Below are positions 51,049 to 59,961 of a DNA stretch of 64,000 nt, piece after piece. The stretch is from Phycisphaerales bacterium (GTDB lineage Bacteria; Planctomycetota; Phycisphaerae; Phycisphaerales; UBA1924), in contig RECY01000026.1 in NCBI GenBank assembly GCA_007693785.1, positions 310,001-374,000 on the forward strand, written 5' to 3'. Both the position numbers and the translations under genes were made by a program. Under the pieces are notes generated by a model. It did not search any database, was not told the DNA's origin, and saw nothing but the letters and a program-made list of their open reading frames with translations. The first letter of the stretch is position 1. Every line of letters begins with the position of its first letter.

Positions 51049-53478
51049 ATGCGTCGAGTGATCGGAGCGGGGCGGTCTGTGCGTTGGTCTTTGGCGGCGT
51101 TCGGCGTGCTGGGCGCGGCCGGCCTCGGCTCGGCGTCCGGGGCGTCGGGCGAGGAGGGGGTGTTCGGGGTCAAGGGCTCGGGCTCGTCGCTGGTTCGCTC
51201 GGTGACGCCGGCGCGGTACGACGGGCACCAGGTGGTTCGGATCGTGGCGCGCACGCCGACGGAGTTGATGCGGGTGAGCGGGATTGCCGAGTCGATCATG
51301 AACTGCCGCCCGTCGCTCGGGCCGCTGGACGTGCAGGTGACACCCTCGCAGCGTGCGGCGCTCGAGCGTCTTGGTTTTGAGATGGACGTGCTGGTGGAGG
51401 ACCTGCAGGCGCTGGTGGAGGGCGAGCGGGCCGAGATCGAGGCGTTGAACCAGCTCCGGGACACGGCGTGGTTCGGGAACTGGCGTTCGCTGTCGGAGTA
51501 CGAGGCGTTCTGGGCGCAGACGCAGGCGGCCGCGCCGGACGTGGTGTCGATCGAGACGGTGGGGTCGAGCCTGCAGGGGCGTCCGATCGACCTGCTGACG
51601 ATCACGGGCCCGAACGGGACGACGCCGATCGGGGATCGCCCGGTGATCCTGTTCAACGGCTGCCTGCACGCCCGGGAGTGGATCAGCCCGATGACGGTGA
51701 CGTACATCGCCGACCAGCTCGCGCGGAACTACGGGTCGGACCCGCGGGTGACGGCGCTGCTGGACGAGGTGGTGTTTTACATCGTGCCGATGGCGAACCC
51801 GGACGGGTACGAGTTCTCGTGGACGACGAGCCGCTACTGGCGGAAGAACCGTCGCAACAACGGGGACGGCACGTGGGGCGTCGACCTGAACCGCAACTGG
51901 GGGCATCTGTGGGGGGGCGCGGGCTCGAGCGGGTTTGGTTCGAGCGACATTTACCGGGGGACGGCGCCGTTCAGCGAGCCGGAGACGCGTGTGCTGCGCG
52001 ACCTGGCGAACGACACGCCTAACTTGGTCGCGCACATCGACTATCACAGTTACAGCCAGTTGATTTTGTACCCGTTCGGTGGTGCGGCCCAGCTCCCGCC
52101 GGAGCCGGACCTGACGTTCTTCCAGACGCTGACGCAGGACATGAGCACGCTGATCCTGTCGCTGACGGGCGTGTTCTACAACCCGATCGCGAGCTACCAG
52201 CTTTACGTGGCGGCGGGCGATTCGACGGACTGGTTCTACGCCGACCGTGGGGTGTACAGCCTCACGCTCGAGCTGCGCCCGTCGGGCGGCGGTCTGGCGG
52301 GATTCAACCCGCCGGTGTCGCAGATCCTGCCGACGGCGATGGAGAACTACGAGGCGGCGTTGCTGTTTGCCGAGCGTGTGTCGCTCTCGCTGGTGTTCGG
52401 GTTCCCGGAAGGTCGCCCGCAGAGCGCCGAGGCGGAGAGCGTGGTGAGCTTCCCGGTCACGATCCTGAACGGCGCGCAGCAGCTCGACACGGGCGTGAGC
52501 CCGCGCGTGCGGTACCGCTTCGGCGACGAGGGCTCGTACGACGCGACGGACCTGATCTCGCTCGGGGTCGGGCTGTACGCGGTCGAGCTGCCGACCGGGG
52601 CGTGCGGGCAGGACGTGCAGTACTATTTCGAGGCGACGGTGGTGGGTGGTGAGGTGCTGACCAACGCGTCGGCGTCGTCGCCGTACACGCTGTCGACGTA
52701 CGACCCGGACCTGGACACGATCGTGTACGAGGACAACTGCGAGGTGGACCTGGGCTGGACGGTGGGCGTGCCAACGGACACCGCGACGCGGGGGATCTGG
52801 GAGCTGGCGATCCCGGAGCCGACGGCCGCGCAGCCGGGAAGCGACCACACGCCGGGCGGCGAGAAGTGCTGGGTGACCGACGGGCGCGCCGGCACGAGCC
52901 TGGGCTCGTACGACGTGGACGACGGCGCGACGACGCTGACCAGCCCGCGCCTGGACGGCACGAGCCCGGCGGGGCGCGAGGCGTACCTGGTCTATCACCG
53001 CTGGTACTCCAACGACCAGGGCGCGAACCCGAACACCGACGACATGCCGATCCTGATCTCCAACGACGACGGCGCGACATGGGAGACGCTGGAGATCGTG
53101 ACGGAGAACGCGAACACGTGGGTGCGCAAGGAGTTCCGGATCGCGGACTTCGTGGAGCCGACGGATCAGATCCGCGTGCGGTTCATCGCGCAGGATTTTG
53201 ATCCGGGCTCGATCGTCGAGGCGGCGGTGGACGACGTGCTGATCGTATGGCGAGGTTGTGCGCCGACGACCTCGCCGGCGGACCTGACCGGGCCGGAGAT
53301 GGACGGCATCCCGGACGGCGTGGTCACGATCGCGGACCTGAACTACTTCCTGATGCTGTGGATGGACGAGGACCTGGGCGCGGACTTCAGCGGTCCGGGG
53401 CTCGACGGCGTGCCGGACGGGCTGATCACGATCGCGGATCTGAACTACTACATGAGCCTGTGGCTGGCGGAGCAATAA
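51049..53478 (+). CDS. Secreted M14 zinc carboxypeptidase with dockerin-like C-terminus
   Basis: 809 residues. Signal peptide (RWSLAAFGVLGAAGLGSASG). The M14 peptidase spans about 125-430: zinc ligands H207 and E210 in LHAREW, H333 in DYHSYSQ, catalytic Glu408 in LTLELRPSG. Two beta-sandwich domains follow. The last 60 residues are two repeats, DGVVTIADLNYFLMLW and DGLITIADLNYYMSLW, dockerin-like and placed after DLTGP; such tails are used as anchors in Phycisphaerae. It would cut C-terminal residues from peptides outside the cell. Start at ATG 51049. Confidence 0.93.
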   Translation: MRRVIGAGRSVRWSLAAFGVLGAAGLGSASGASGEEGVFGVKGSGSSLVRSVTPARYDGHQVVRIVARTPTELMRVSGIAESIMNCRPSLGPLDVQVTPSQRAALERLGFEMDVLVEDLQALVEGERAEIEALNQLRDTAWFGNWRSLSEYEAFWAQTQAAAPDVVSIETVGSSLQGRPIDLLTITGPNGTTPIGDRPVILFNGCLHAREWISPMTVTYIADQLARNYGSDPRVTALLDEVVFYIVPMANPDGYEFSWTTSRYWRKNRRNNGDGTWGVDLNRNWGHLWGGAGSSGFGSSDIYRGTAPFSEPETRVLRDLANDTPNLVAHIDYHSYSQLILYPFGGAAQLPPEPDLTFFQTLTQDMSTLILSLTGVFYNPIASYQLYVAAGDSTDWFYADRGVYSLTLELRPSGGGLAGFNPPVSQILPTAMENYEAALLFAERVSLSLVFGFPEGRPQSAEAESVVSFPVTILNGAQQLDTGVSPRVRYRFGDEGSYDATDLISLGVGLYAVELPTGACGQDVQYYFEATVVGGEVLTNASASSPYTLSTYDPDLDTIVYEDNCEVDLGWTVGVPTDTATRGIWELAIPEPTAAQPGSDHTPGGEKCWVTDGRAGTSLGSYDVDDGATTLTSPRLDGTSPAGREAYLVYHRWYSNDQGANPNTDDMPILISNDDGATWETLEIVTENANTWVRKEFRIADFVEPTDQIRVRFIAQDFDPGSIVEAAVDDVLIVWRGCAPTTSPADLTGPEMDGIPDGVVTIADLNYFLMLWMDEDLGADFSGPGLDGVPDGLITIADLNYYMSLWLAEQ

Positions 53479-53515
53479 ACGCCGCCCCGCTCGAGGCGAT
53501 GCTGCGCAGATCGGG

Positions 53516-53549
53516 CGCACCCGGCGACCCGCGAGGGACGCCGGGTGCG
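53516..53549. terminator. Bidirectional terminator between convergent genes
   Basis: Perfect 11-bp stem CGCACCCGGCG/CGCCGGGTGCG around a 12-base loop, then TTCTGCTTTC. It lies between the carboxypeptidase stop (53478) and the symporter stop (53603). Confidence 0.65.
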
Positions 53550-53602
53550 TTCTGCTTTCAGGCCGGTGAGCGGCGTGCGGGCGGCGCCGGTCCGAGGCGG
53601 GT

Positions 53603-55186
53603 TTATGCCTCGCCCTCGGTTTGTTGCAGTCGTTCGGCGATCTCGGCTTCGGTGGCGAGCTCGTTTTCCGTGGCGGCGATGACGCCGGCGACCATGCAGT
53701 CGCCGGTGACGTTGCAGCAGGTGCGGCACATGTCGAGCACGCGATCGACGGCGAAGATGACGGCGACGCCGGTGGTCATGACCTCGGTGGGGAATCGGAG
53801 CGCCTGCATGACGATGACGAGCATGACCATGCCGACGCCGGGGACGGCGGCGGTGCCGATGCTGGCGAGGGTGGCGGTGAGGACGACGGTGAGCTGCTGC
53901 CCGAGGTCGAGGTTCATGCCGAAGAGCTGGGCGATGAAGACGGTGGCGACGCCCTGGTAGAGGGCGGTGCCGTCCATGTTGACGGTGGCGCCGATGGGGA
54001 TGACGAAGCTGGTGATCTCTTCGCTGACGCCGAGTCGTTCCTCGACGCACTCCATCGTGACCGGTAGCGTGGCGCCGGAGCTGGAGGAGCTGAAGGCGAG
54101 GAGCTGCGCGGGTGCGATGGCGCGGAAGAACCGGGCGTAGCCGACCTTGGCGACGGCGCGGAGGACGCCGGGGTAGACGCCGAACATCATGATCGCGAGC
54201 CCGGCGATGACGACAAGGACGTAGCCCCCGAGCGCGCCGAGCACGCCGAGGCCCATGTCGGCGACGACGCTGACGAGCAGCGCGAAGACGGCGTAGGGGG
54301 CGATGCTCATGATCCAGTGGACGATGCGGATGACCACGTCGGTCATGCCGTCGAAGACGCGGAGGACGGGGGCGCGTTTGTCTTCGGGCAGTCGTGTGAG
54401 CGCGAGGCCGACGAGTAGGGCGGTGACGACGACCTGGAGCATCTGCGCCTCGGCGAGGGCGCGGAAGGGGTTGGCGGGGAGGAGGTTGAGCAGGGTGCCC
54501 CAGCCGGTGGTTTCCTGTCGGCGCTGGTCGGCCTGGGCGATGCGGTCGGCGGCGGCGGCCTGGCCTCGCTCGGCGAGCTGGTCGCGGACCTCGTCGGTGA
54601 CAAAGCCGCCGGGCCCGACGATGTTCGCCAAGAGCAGGCCGACGGTGATCGCGACGGCCGTGCTGAGCAGATAGATCCCGAGCGTCTTCCCGCCGATGCG
54701 CCCGAGCTTGGCGGGGTCGCCGATGGAGGCCGCCCCGACGACGAGGCTGAACAGCACGATCGGGACGGCGACAAAGATCAGAGCGCGCAGGAACAGGCTC
54801 CCGACGAAGTCGTTCGCCTGGCGGACAAAGCGTGCGGCACGCGCGAACAGGCCGGCGTCCTGGTTGGCTTCGACGGTTTCGAGCCCGAGCGCGTCGATCA
54901 GCTCGGGTGTGAGCTCGTGGGTGCGTCGCCGGTCGAGTTGGCGGTCGAGGGCGGGGTCGCCGGTGGTGAGCTCGCCGGGCGTGCGCACGCCGTCGGGGAG
55001 GCGGGGGACCTCGGCTTCGCGGGATTCGAGGAAGGCGGCGGGGTGATCGACGCCGAGGCCTCGCCAAGTGGCGTCGGTCCAGGCGGCGTTGACGACGAGC
55101 CCGACGACGAGGCCGAGGATCAGGCCGATCAGGATGCGCCAGTGGATGGCGAGCTTCTTGCGACGGCGTCGTTCGGCGGTTGTCAT
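53603..55186 (-). CDS. Sodium/proton:dicarboxylate (DAACS/SDF) symporter
   Basis: 527 residues, longer than usual because of an insertion after helix 1 (about 40-110). Core motifs: SSSSGATLPVTMECVEE (hairpin 1), NMDGTALYQGVATVFIAQ (the NMDGT signature), and hairpin 2/helix 8 near AVPGVGMVMLVIVMQAL with DRVLDMCRTCCNVTGD. The family imports C4-dicarboxylates or glutamate with Na+ or H+. ATG 55186. It is divergent from an ABC exporter, and the region between carries palindromic repeats. Confidence 0.92.
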   Translation of the reverse strand: MTTAERRRRKKLAIHWRILIGLILGLVVGLVVNAAWTDATWRGLGVDHPAAFLESREAEVPRLPDGVRTPGELTTGDPALDRQLDRRRTHELTPELIDALGLETVEANQDAGLFARAARFVRQANDFVGSLFLRALIFVAVPIVLFSLVVGAASIGDPAKLGRIGGKTLGIYLLSTAVAITVGLLLANIVGPGGFVTDEVRDQLAERGQAAAADRIAQADQRRQETTGWGTLLNLLPANPFRALAEAQMLQVVVTALLVGLALTRLPEDKRAPVLRVFDGMTDVVIRIVHWIMSIAPYAVFALLVSVVADMGLGVLGALGGYVLVVIAGLAIMMFGVYPGVLRAVAKVGYARFFRAIAPAQLLAFSSSSSGATLPVTMECVEERLGVSEEITSFVIPIGATVNMDGTALYQGVATVFIAQLFGMNLDLGQQLTVVLTATLASIGTAAVPGVGMVMLVIVMQALRFPTEVMTTGVAVIFAVDRVLDMCRTCCNVTGDCMVAGVIAATENELATEAEIAERLQQTEGEA

Positions 55187-55233
55187 GCGGGCAAGGTAGA
55201 GCGATGGGGGCGGGGGCACAAGGGGAATGGTGG

Positions 55234-55327
55234 CACAGCTCGGAGAGCTGTGGGCTTCGGGAAGAGACACAGCTCGGAGAGCTGTGCCACCCGGGGCCGG
55301 GGAAGAGGCACAACTCGGAGAGCCGTG
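55234..55327. repeat. Three copies of a short palindromic repeat
   Basis: The palindrome CACAGCTC-GGA-GAGCTGTG occurs at 55234-55252 and 55268-55286, and a variant (CACAACTC-GGA-GAGCCGTG) at 55309-55327. Copies 2 and 3 share flanks GGGAAGAG and CCACCC. It fills the 167-bp gap between divergent starts. REP-like. Confidence 0.85.
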
Positions 55328-55353
55328 CCACCCGGGCACCTACCATCTCCCAC

Positions 55354-57324
55354 ATGCCTCCACGCACACGCAGTTCTCGCCAGCGGTACCAGAACTACCG
55401 CGATCGGCGCAAGCAGACGAGCATCCACGAGGCGGTGGACGAGACGACGATCGAGAAGAAGGCCGGGCAGCGCAGCCGCACGTGGTGGACGCTGGCGAAG
55501 GCGTTCTGGGCGTTGCTGCGCGGGCACCGCTGGACGGTCGCGCTGGCGTTGCTCACGCTGACGGCTTCGGTCGCCTTCGGGCTCTTGCTGCCGTTCAGCA
55601 CGAAGGTCGCGATCGATTACATCATCACGGACGCGCCGGGGCCGGTGATCATCGACGACGCGCTCGGGCTCGGGACCGATCGCAGCCGCCTGCTGTGGAT
55701 GCTCTCGATCGCGATCGTCGTGGTGAGCGTCGTGAGCGTGGGGCTGGCGATGTGGGGTCGGTGGCAGACGACGCGATTGACCAAGCGGCTGCAGGTCAAG
55801 CTGCGGCGCGAGGTGTTCGATCACGCCGTGCGGCTGCCGCTGCACCGCGTGCAGTCGATCAAGACCGGCGGCGTGGCGAGCGTGCTGCGCGAGGACGCGG
55901 GTGGCACGGCCGAGCTGTTGTTCAGCATGATCTACAACCCGTGGCGTGCGATCGTGACGCTCTTCGGCGGGCTGACGATCTTGGCGATCGTGGACTGGCG
56001 CCTGCTCGCCGGCTCGCTGATCGTCATCCCGCTGGTCTACCTGAGCCACCGGACGTGGATCGCCGGGATCCGCCCGATTTATCGCGATATCCGCTCGTCG
56101 CGGAGCGGGATCGACGCGCACGCGACGGAAGCGTTCGGGGGGATGCGCGTCGTCCGCGGGTTCAACCGCCAGCGCGGCGAGACCAACCGGTTCACCTTCG
56201 GCAACCACTACATGGCGCGTCAGGAGATCCTCGCGTGGTGGCGCAGCCGGTTGCTCGAGGTCGCGTGGGCGGTGGCGATCCCGACCGCGACGGCCGCGGT
56301 GATCCTCTACGCCGGGCACGCGTACATGCGCGGCGAGGTGCAGATCGGCGACATCGCGATGTTCATCGGCTACCTGATGATGCTGCTCGGCCCGCTGGAG
56401 GCGCTGGTCGGGAGCGCGACCAACATCCAGAACCAGCTCGCCGGGTTCGACCGCGTGCTGGACCTGCGCGACGAGCCGACGGAGTTCGCGGGCACAGCCG
56501 CGACGCGCACGCTCGATCCCGCCCGTGTCGCGGGGCGACTCACGTTCGAGCGCGTCAGCTTCGCCTACCCGCGGATGCGTCGCGGGCGCAGCCCGCACGC
56601 CGAGGAAGCCAACCCGCCGGTGATCCACGCGATCGACCTCGACGTCCGCCCCGGCGAGACGATCGCGCTGGTCGGGCCCAGCGGCGCGGGCAAGACGACG
56701 CTGTGCAACCTCGCGGCGCGGTTCTACGACCCGACGGAGGGGCGCGTGCTGCTCGACGGCGTCGACCTGCGCGAGATCCCGGTCACCGACTACCGCGCGC
56801 TGCTCGGCATCGTTGAGCAGGACGTCTTCCTCTTCGACGGCACGATCGCGCAGAACATCGCGTACGCGCGTCGCGACGCGTCGGAGGACGACGTGCGCCG
56901 TGCGGCGGAGGTTGCCAACGCCGCGGGGTTTATCGGGGCGCTCGAAGACGGGTACCGGACGCGGATCGGGGAGCGCGGCGTTCGCCTCAGCGGCGGGCAG
57001 AAGCAGCGGATCGCGATCGCGCGGGCCGTGCTTGCGGATCCGAAGATCCTCATCCTTGACGAGGCGACCAGCAGCCTCGATTCGGAGAGCGAGCAGCTGA
57101 TCCAGCAGTCGCTCGAGGGCCTGCTGAAGACGCGGACGAGCTTTGTGATCGCGCACCGGCTGAGCACGGTGCGCCACGCCGACCGGATCGTGGTGCTGGA
57201 GGACGGGCGGATGATCGAGGTCGGCACCCACGAGGAACTGCTGGCGAAGGACGGGCGGTACGCGGAGCTGCTGCGGATGCAGCTCGACCCGAAAAACGCC
57301 AAGCCGACGCTGACCGAGGCGTAG
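55354..57324 (+). CDS. ABC transporter, fused permease and ATP-binding domains
   Basis: 656 residues, exporter type. The six-helix membrane domain (about 55-355) starts with WTVALALLTLTASVAFGLLLPFSTKV. The nucleotide-binding domain has Walker A GPSGAGKTT, Q-loop GIVEQDVFLFDGTI, signature RLSGGQKQRIAIAR, Walker B ILILDEATSSLD and the His-switch AHRLSTV. This pattern fits MsbA/multidrug exporters, so substrate may be lipid A or a drug. N-terminal 45 residues are basic and soluble. Start ATG 55354. SixA-like phosphatase follows by 41 bp. Confidence 0.92.
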   Translation: MPPRTRSSRQRYQNYRDRRKQTSIHEAVDETTIEKKAGQRSRTWWTLAKAFWALLRGHRWTVALALLTLTASVAFGLLLPFSTKVAIDYIITDAPGPVIIDDALGLGTDRSRLLWMLSIAIVVVSVVSVGLAMWGRWQTTRLTKRLQVKLRREVFDHAVRLPLHRVQSIKTGGVASVLREDAGGTAELLFSMIYNPWRAIVTLFGGLTILAIVDWRLLAGSLIVIPLVYLSHRTWIAGIRPIYRDIRSSRSGIDAHATEAFGGMRVVRGFNRQRGETNRFTFGNHYMARQEILAWWRSRLLEVAWAVAIPTATAAVILYAGHAYMRGEVQIGDIAMFIGYLMMLLGPLEALVGSATNIQNQLAGFDRVLDLRDEPTEFAGTAATRTLDPARVAGRLTFERVSFAYPRMRRGRSPHAEEANPPVIHAIDLDVRPGETIALVGPSGAGKTTLCNLAARFYDPTEGRVLLDGVDLREIPVTDYRALLGIVEQDVFLFDGTIAQNIAYARRDASEDDVRRAAEVANAAGFIGALEDGYRTRIGERGVRLSGGQKQRIAIARAVLADPKILILDEATSSLDSESEQLIQQSLEGLLKTRTSFVIAHRLSTVRHADRIVVLEDGRMIEVGTHEELLAKDGRYAELLRMQLDPKNAKPTLTEA

Positions 57325-57365
57325 AGTGGTCCCGGACGTGCGGGGGGGTTTTGAGAGGACGTGGG

Positions 57366-57854
57366 ATGCAGCTGTTTATTGTCCGTCACGGGAAGGCCGC
57401 GCGCCACAGCGATTCCGGGCGTGATGCCGACCGCGAGCTGACCGACCGCGGGCACCGCCAGGCGGCGTACCTGGGCGACCGCCTGCTCGTGTCGGACGTC
57501 CGTCCCGGCGTGATCGTCGCGAGCCCGCTCACCCGCGCGCAGCAGACGGCCCGCCCGATCGCCGAGCTGCTCGGGCTGGAGCTGCGCACCGATGAACGCC
57601 TCGCGACCGGCAGCACCGCGGGGCTCATGATCGACTTGATCGCGGAGCTGCACGACGCCGGGGAGGCGGCGGGCGCGATCGTCGGGCACAACCCGGACCT
57701 CTCGCTGCTCGCGGCCCGCCTGCTCGGCGGGGGTTGGGGCGGCTCGCACGAGCTCCGCACCGGGCAGATGGTCGCGGTCCGACTCCGCGGCCGCGTCGAG
57801 CCGAACGCCGGCGAACTGGTCGGTGTCGAGCGCCTTGTCGAGGACGATGACTGA
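57366..57854 (+). CDS. SixA-like phosphohistidine phosphatase
   Basis: 162 residues, histidine phosphatase fold. Catalytic RHG in LFIVRHGKA (His8), second His in IVGHNPDLS, and VIVASPLTRAQQTARPIAELL. SixA removes phosphate from phosphohistidine on signalling or PTS proteins; the target here is unknown. Overlaps none; probably shares a transcript with the ABC exporter upstream. Confidence 0.88.
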   Translation: MQLFIVRHGKAARHSDSGRDADRELTDRGHRQAAYLGDRLLVSDVRPGVIVASPLTRAQQTARPIAELLGLELRTDERLATGSTAGLMIDLIAELHDAGEAAGAIVGHNPDLSLLAARLLGGGWGGSHELRTGQMVAVRLRGRVEPNAGELVGVERLVEDDD

Positions 57855-58020
57855 TCCGGCGATCGCGCGGCTCAGCCCTGGGGTGCGCCTCGGGCGCGTT
57901 CAGTTCGGTTGCACGGATCGAAAACGCCTTCTGAAACTCGGTGGGATGGGCCTCTGGCCCGTCTCGATCGACGCTCCAGGACGGGCGAGACGTCCGTCCG
58001 ACTAACCCTTCAAACAGAAC
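57855..58020. other. Intergenic region with short inverted repeats
   Basis: 166 bp between convergent genes. Contains GGGCCTCTGGCCC (about 57950) and GGACGG ... CCGTCC (57981-58001). Possible terminator or REP-type element; no coding frame. Confidence 0.4.
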
Positions 58021-59841
58021 CTAGGCAGTCGCGCGTTGAGGTGCGTGGGTGGCGCGTGCCGCGAGCGTGCGCACGAGCGAGCGGGCGGCGTGCGCGCTCG
58101 GGTCCGGCTCGCGCCCGCGGTAGGCGGCGAGGGCGTCGCGTGTCCGACGCGTGAGCGCGGCGTGCGCGTCGCTGTCGCACATGATCCGATCGAGCAGGGC
58201 GCAGAGTTCGGCCGCGCTCGTCACGCTCGGCCACGCGTCGAGCGCGTAGTGCGCGAGCGGGTGCGTGCCCGTTGTGTGCGCACACAGGATCACCGGTCGC
58301 CCGTGCGGGCTCGCGTCCAGCGTCGCGCTCGTGATCGCGCTCGGGCAGACGACGGCCCGGGCCGCGCGCACGGCCTCGTCGAACGGCTCGTGAGCCGCCG
58401 GACGCCACTCGAACGCGTCCCCCAGCTCGCGCCGGTAGCTCGCTTCCGGCCGGTAATAGCGCGGGTGCGGGCGGAGGGCCAGTCGCCACCCGCGGCTCGT
58501 GGCGTGGGCGGCGAGCTCGCGGAGTGTCGCGAGCTCGCGGTCCCACCGCGCCCGGGGCATCGCGCCCAGGTGCGCGCTCGCGTCGCCGTCGTGGACGGGG
58601 ACGAGCACCGTCGGCTTTGATGACGCGGTGTCGTGCGCGCGCCGCGCGTCCGTGTCATCGGCGTCGGCCGAGGTGCAGGGCGCGCCGGGCGAGCCGGTGA
58701 GCTCGATCGCGGCTTCGGGGCGGTCGGCGCGGAGCTGGGACGCGTGGGCTGCGCCGACGGCGGCGAACGCCGTGCCCGCGGGAAAGGGGCGGTGATACTC
58801 CGCCCAGCCGGTCATCATCGGGCAATGCGGGAAGACGAGTCTCGGCACGTCGCACAGGGCCGCGATGTCGATCACGGGCGTGTGGTAGGCGGCCACGACG
58901 CCCGCGATGCGCCCGGTGGTCATCGTCGCGAGCCAGCGGTCGGCGAGGCTCGCCATCGCCTGCGCGTACGTCCCGGTGAGAAACCGCAGGTGGGCGTCGA
59001 GCGCGCCGGAGGTGAACAGCGGGTCGTCGTTCGCGGCGAGCGCGGCGGCGAGGGCTTGCGCGTCGAACGACGGCGCCACGCCCGCCGGCGTGCGCACGCC
59101 CATCGCTTCGAAATAGCTCGCCTCGTCGCACAGGCGCACGCGGTCGCGCGGCTCCAGGCGGGCGAGGTCCGCGGTGAACAAGGTCTTCGCGACCAGGACC
59201 GCCTCGGCGTCGCGCGTCGCGAGCGCGAGCATCGGCAGCTCCGCCCCGTTCCCCACCGCCACCGCGTGCGTCCCGCGGACGCGTGACGCGTCGAACGCGG
59301 GGTTTCGAACCGGGGCCTCGTGCTGTGCGTCGCCCCGGTCCGTGCGGCTCTCGGTGCTGGCGGGGGCTTCGACGACGCGGCACGCCAGCCCGAGCGCCCG
59401 CGCCACCGGCGGCACCAGCCCGTGCAGCGCCGCCCGGCGGGTTTCGTGGGGCGGGCGATCGAGCAGGTGCCCCGCGGGGTCGGTGGGGAGGCAGAGGAGC
59501 TCGTCGCCGGCTTGGGCCGCTCGCTCGATCGCGGAGATCGGCCACAGCGTGCGCGCGATCGCGCGCACGTGCCGGTAGCCGGCGAGGGCGAGGAGGTTGA
59601 TCCCACGGTGTTCGAGGCGGGCGTCGCGGGCGAAGGCGGCGCAGGACCGGTCGAAGCGTTCGTTGAGGCGGGCGCAGGCCGAGGGGTCGTCCAGCCCCGT
59701 CCAGGCGCTCCGGGTCTCGAGCCCGAGGCGGAGGGCCCCGCTCTCGGCCTGCCCGCACATCGGGAGCACGGCCGCCGCCCCGGTGCTGGCGCACAGGCGT
59801 TCGGCGTCGTCCTCGTGAAACGCGATCAGCACCCTCGGCAT
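58021..59841 (-). CDS. Putative glycan-related protein, glycosyltransferase-like
   Basis: 606 residues, soluble, no signal peptide. N-terminal MPRVLIAFHEDDAERL recalls a glycosyltransferase beta-1 strand. The C-terminal third has GWRLALRPHPRYYRPEASYRR and ARAVVCPSAITSATLDASPHGRPVILC, like the nucleotide-sugar half of polysaccharide (CDP-glycerol or GT-B type) transferases. I cannot name the activity. ATG 59841 is preferred because GGAGG lies six bases upstream. It begins a block of three glycan-type genes. Confidence 0.62.
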   Translation of the reverse strand: MPRVLIAFHEDDAERLCASTGAAAVLPMCGQAESGALRLGLETRSAWTGLDDPSACARLNERFDRSCAAFARDARLEHRGINLLALAGYRHVRAIARTLWPISAIERAAQAGDELLCLPTDPAGHLLDRPPHETRRAALHGLVPPVARALGLACRVVEAPASTESRTDRGDAQHEAPVRNPAFDASRVRGTHAVAVGNGAELPMLALATRDAEAVLVAKTLFTADLARLEPRDRVRLCDEASYFEAMGVRTPAGVAPSFDAQALAAALAANDDPLFTSGALDAHLRFLTGTYAQAMASLADRWLATMTTGRIAGVVAAYHTPVIDIAALCDVPRLVFPHCPMMTGWAEYHRPFPAGTAFAAVGAAHASQLRADRPEAAIELTGSPGAPCTSADADDTDARRAHDTASSKPTVLVPVHDGDASAHLGAMPRARWDRELATLRELAAHATSRGWRLALRPHPRYYRPEASYRRELGDAFEWRPAAHEPFDEAVRAARAVVCPSAITSATLDASPHGRPVILCAHTTGTHPLAHYALDAWPSVTSAAELCALLDRIMCDSDAHAALTRRTRDALAAYRGREPDPSAHAARSLVRTLAARATHAPQRATA

Positions 59842-59961
59842 CGGTCCCTCCGACACCCGCCTATCGGACTCGCCCCGGGGCCCGCTTGAGACGCCCCCGC
59901 CGATCGGGCCGAAACCCGCAAGTTTCGGAGCGCACCGCGTCTATGGCCCGATAGGGCCTCC

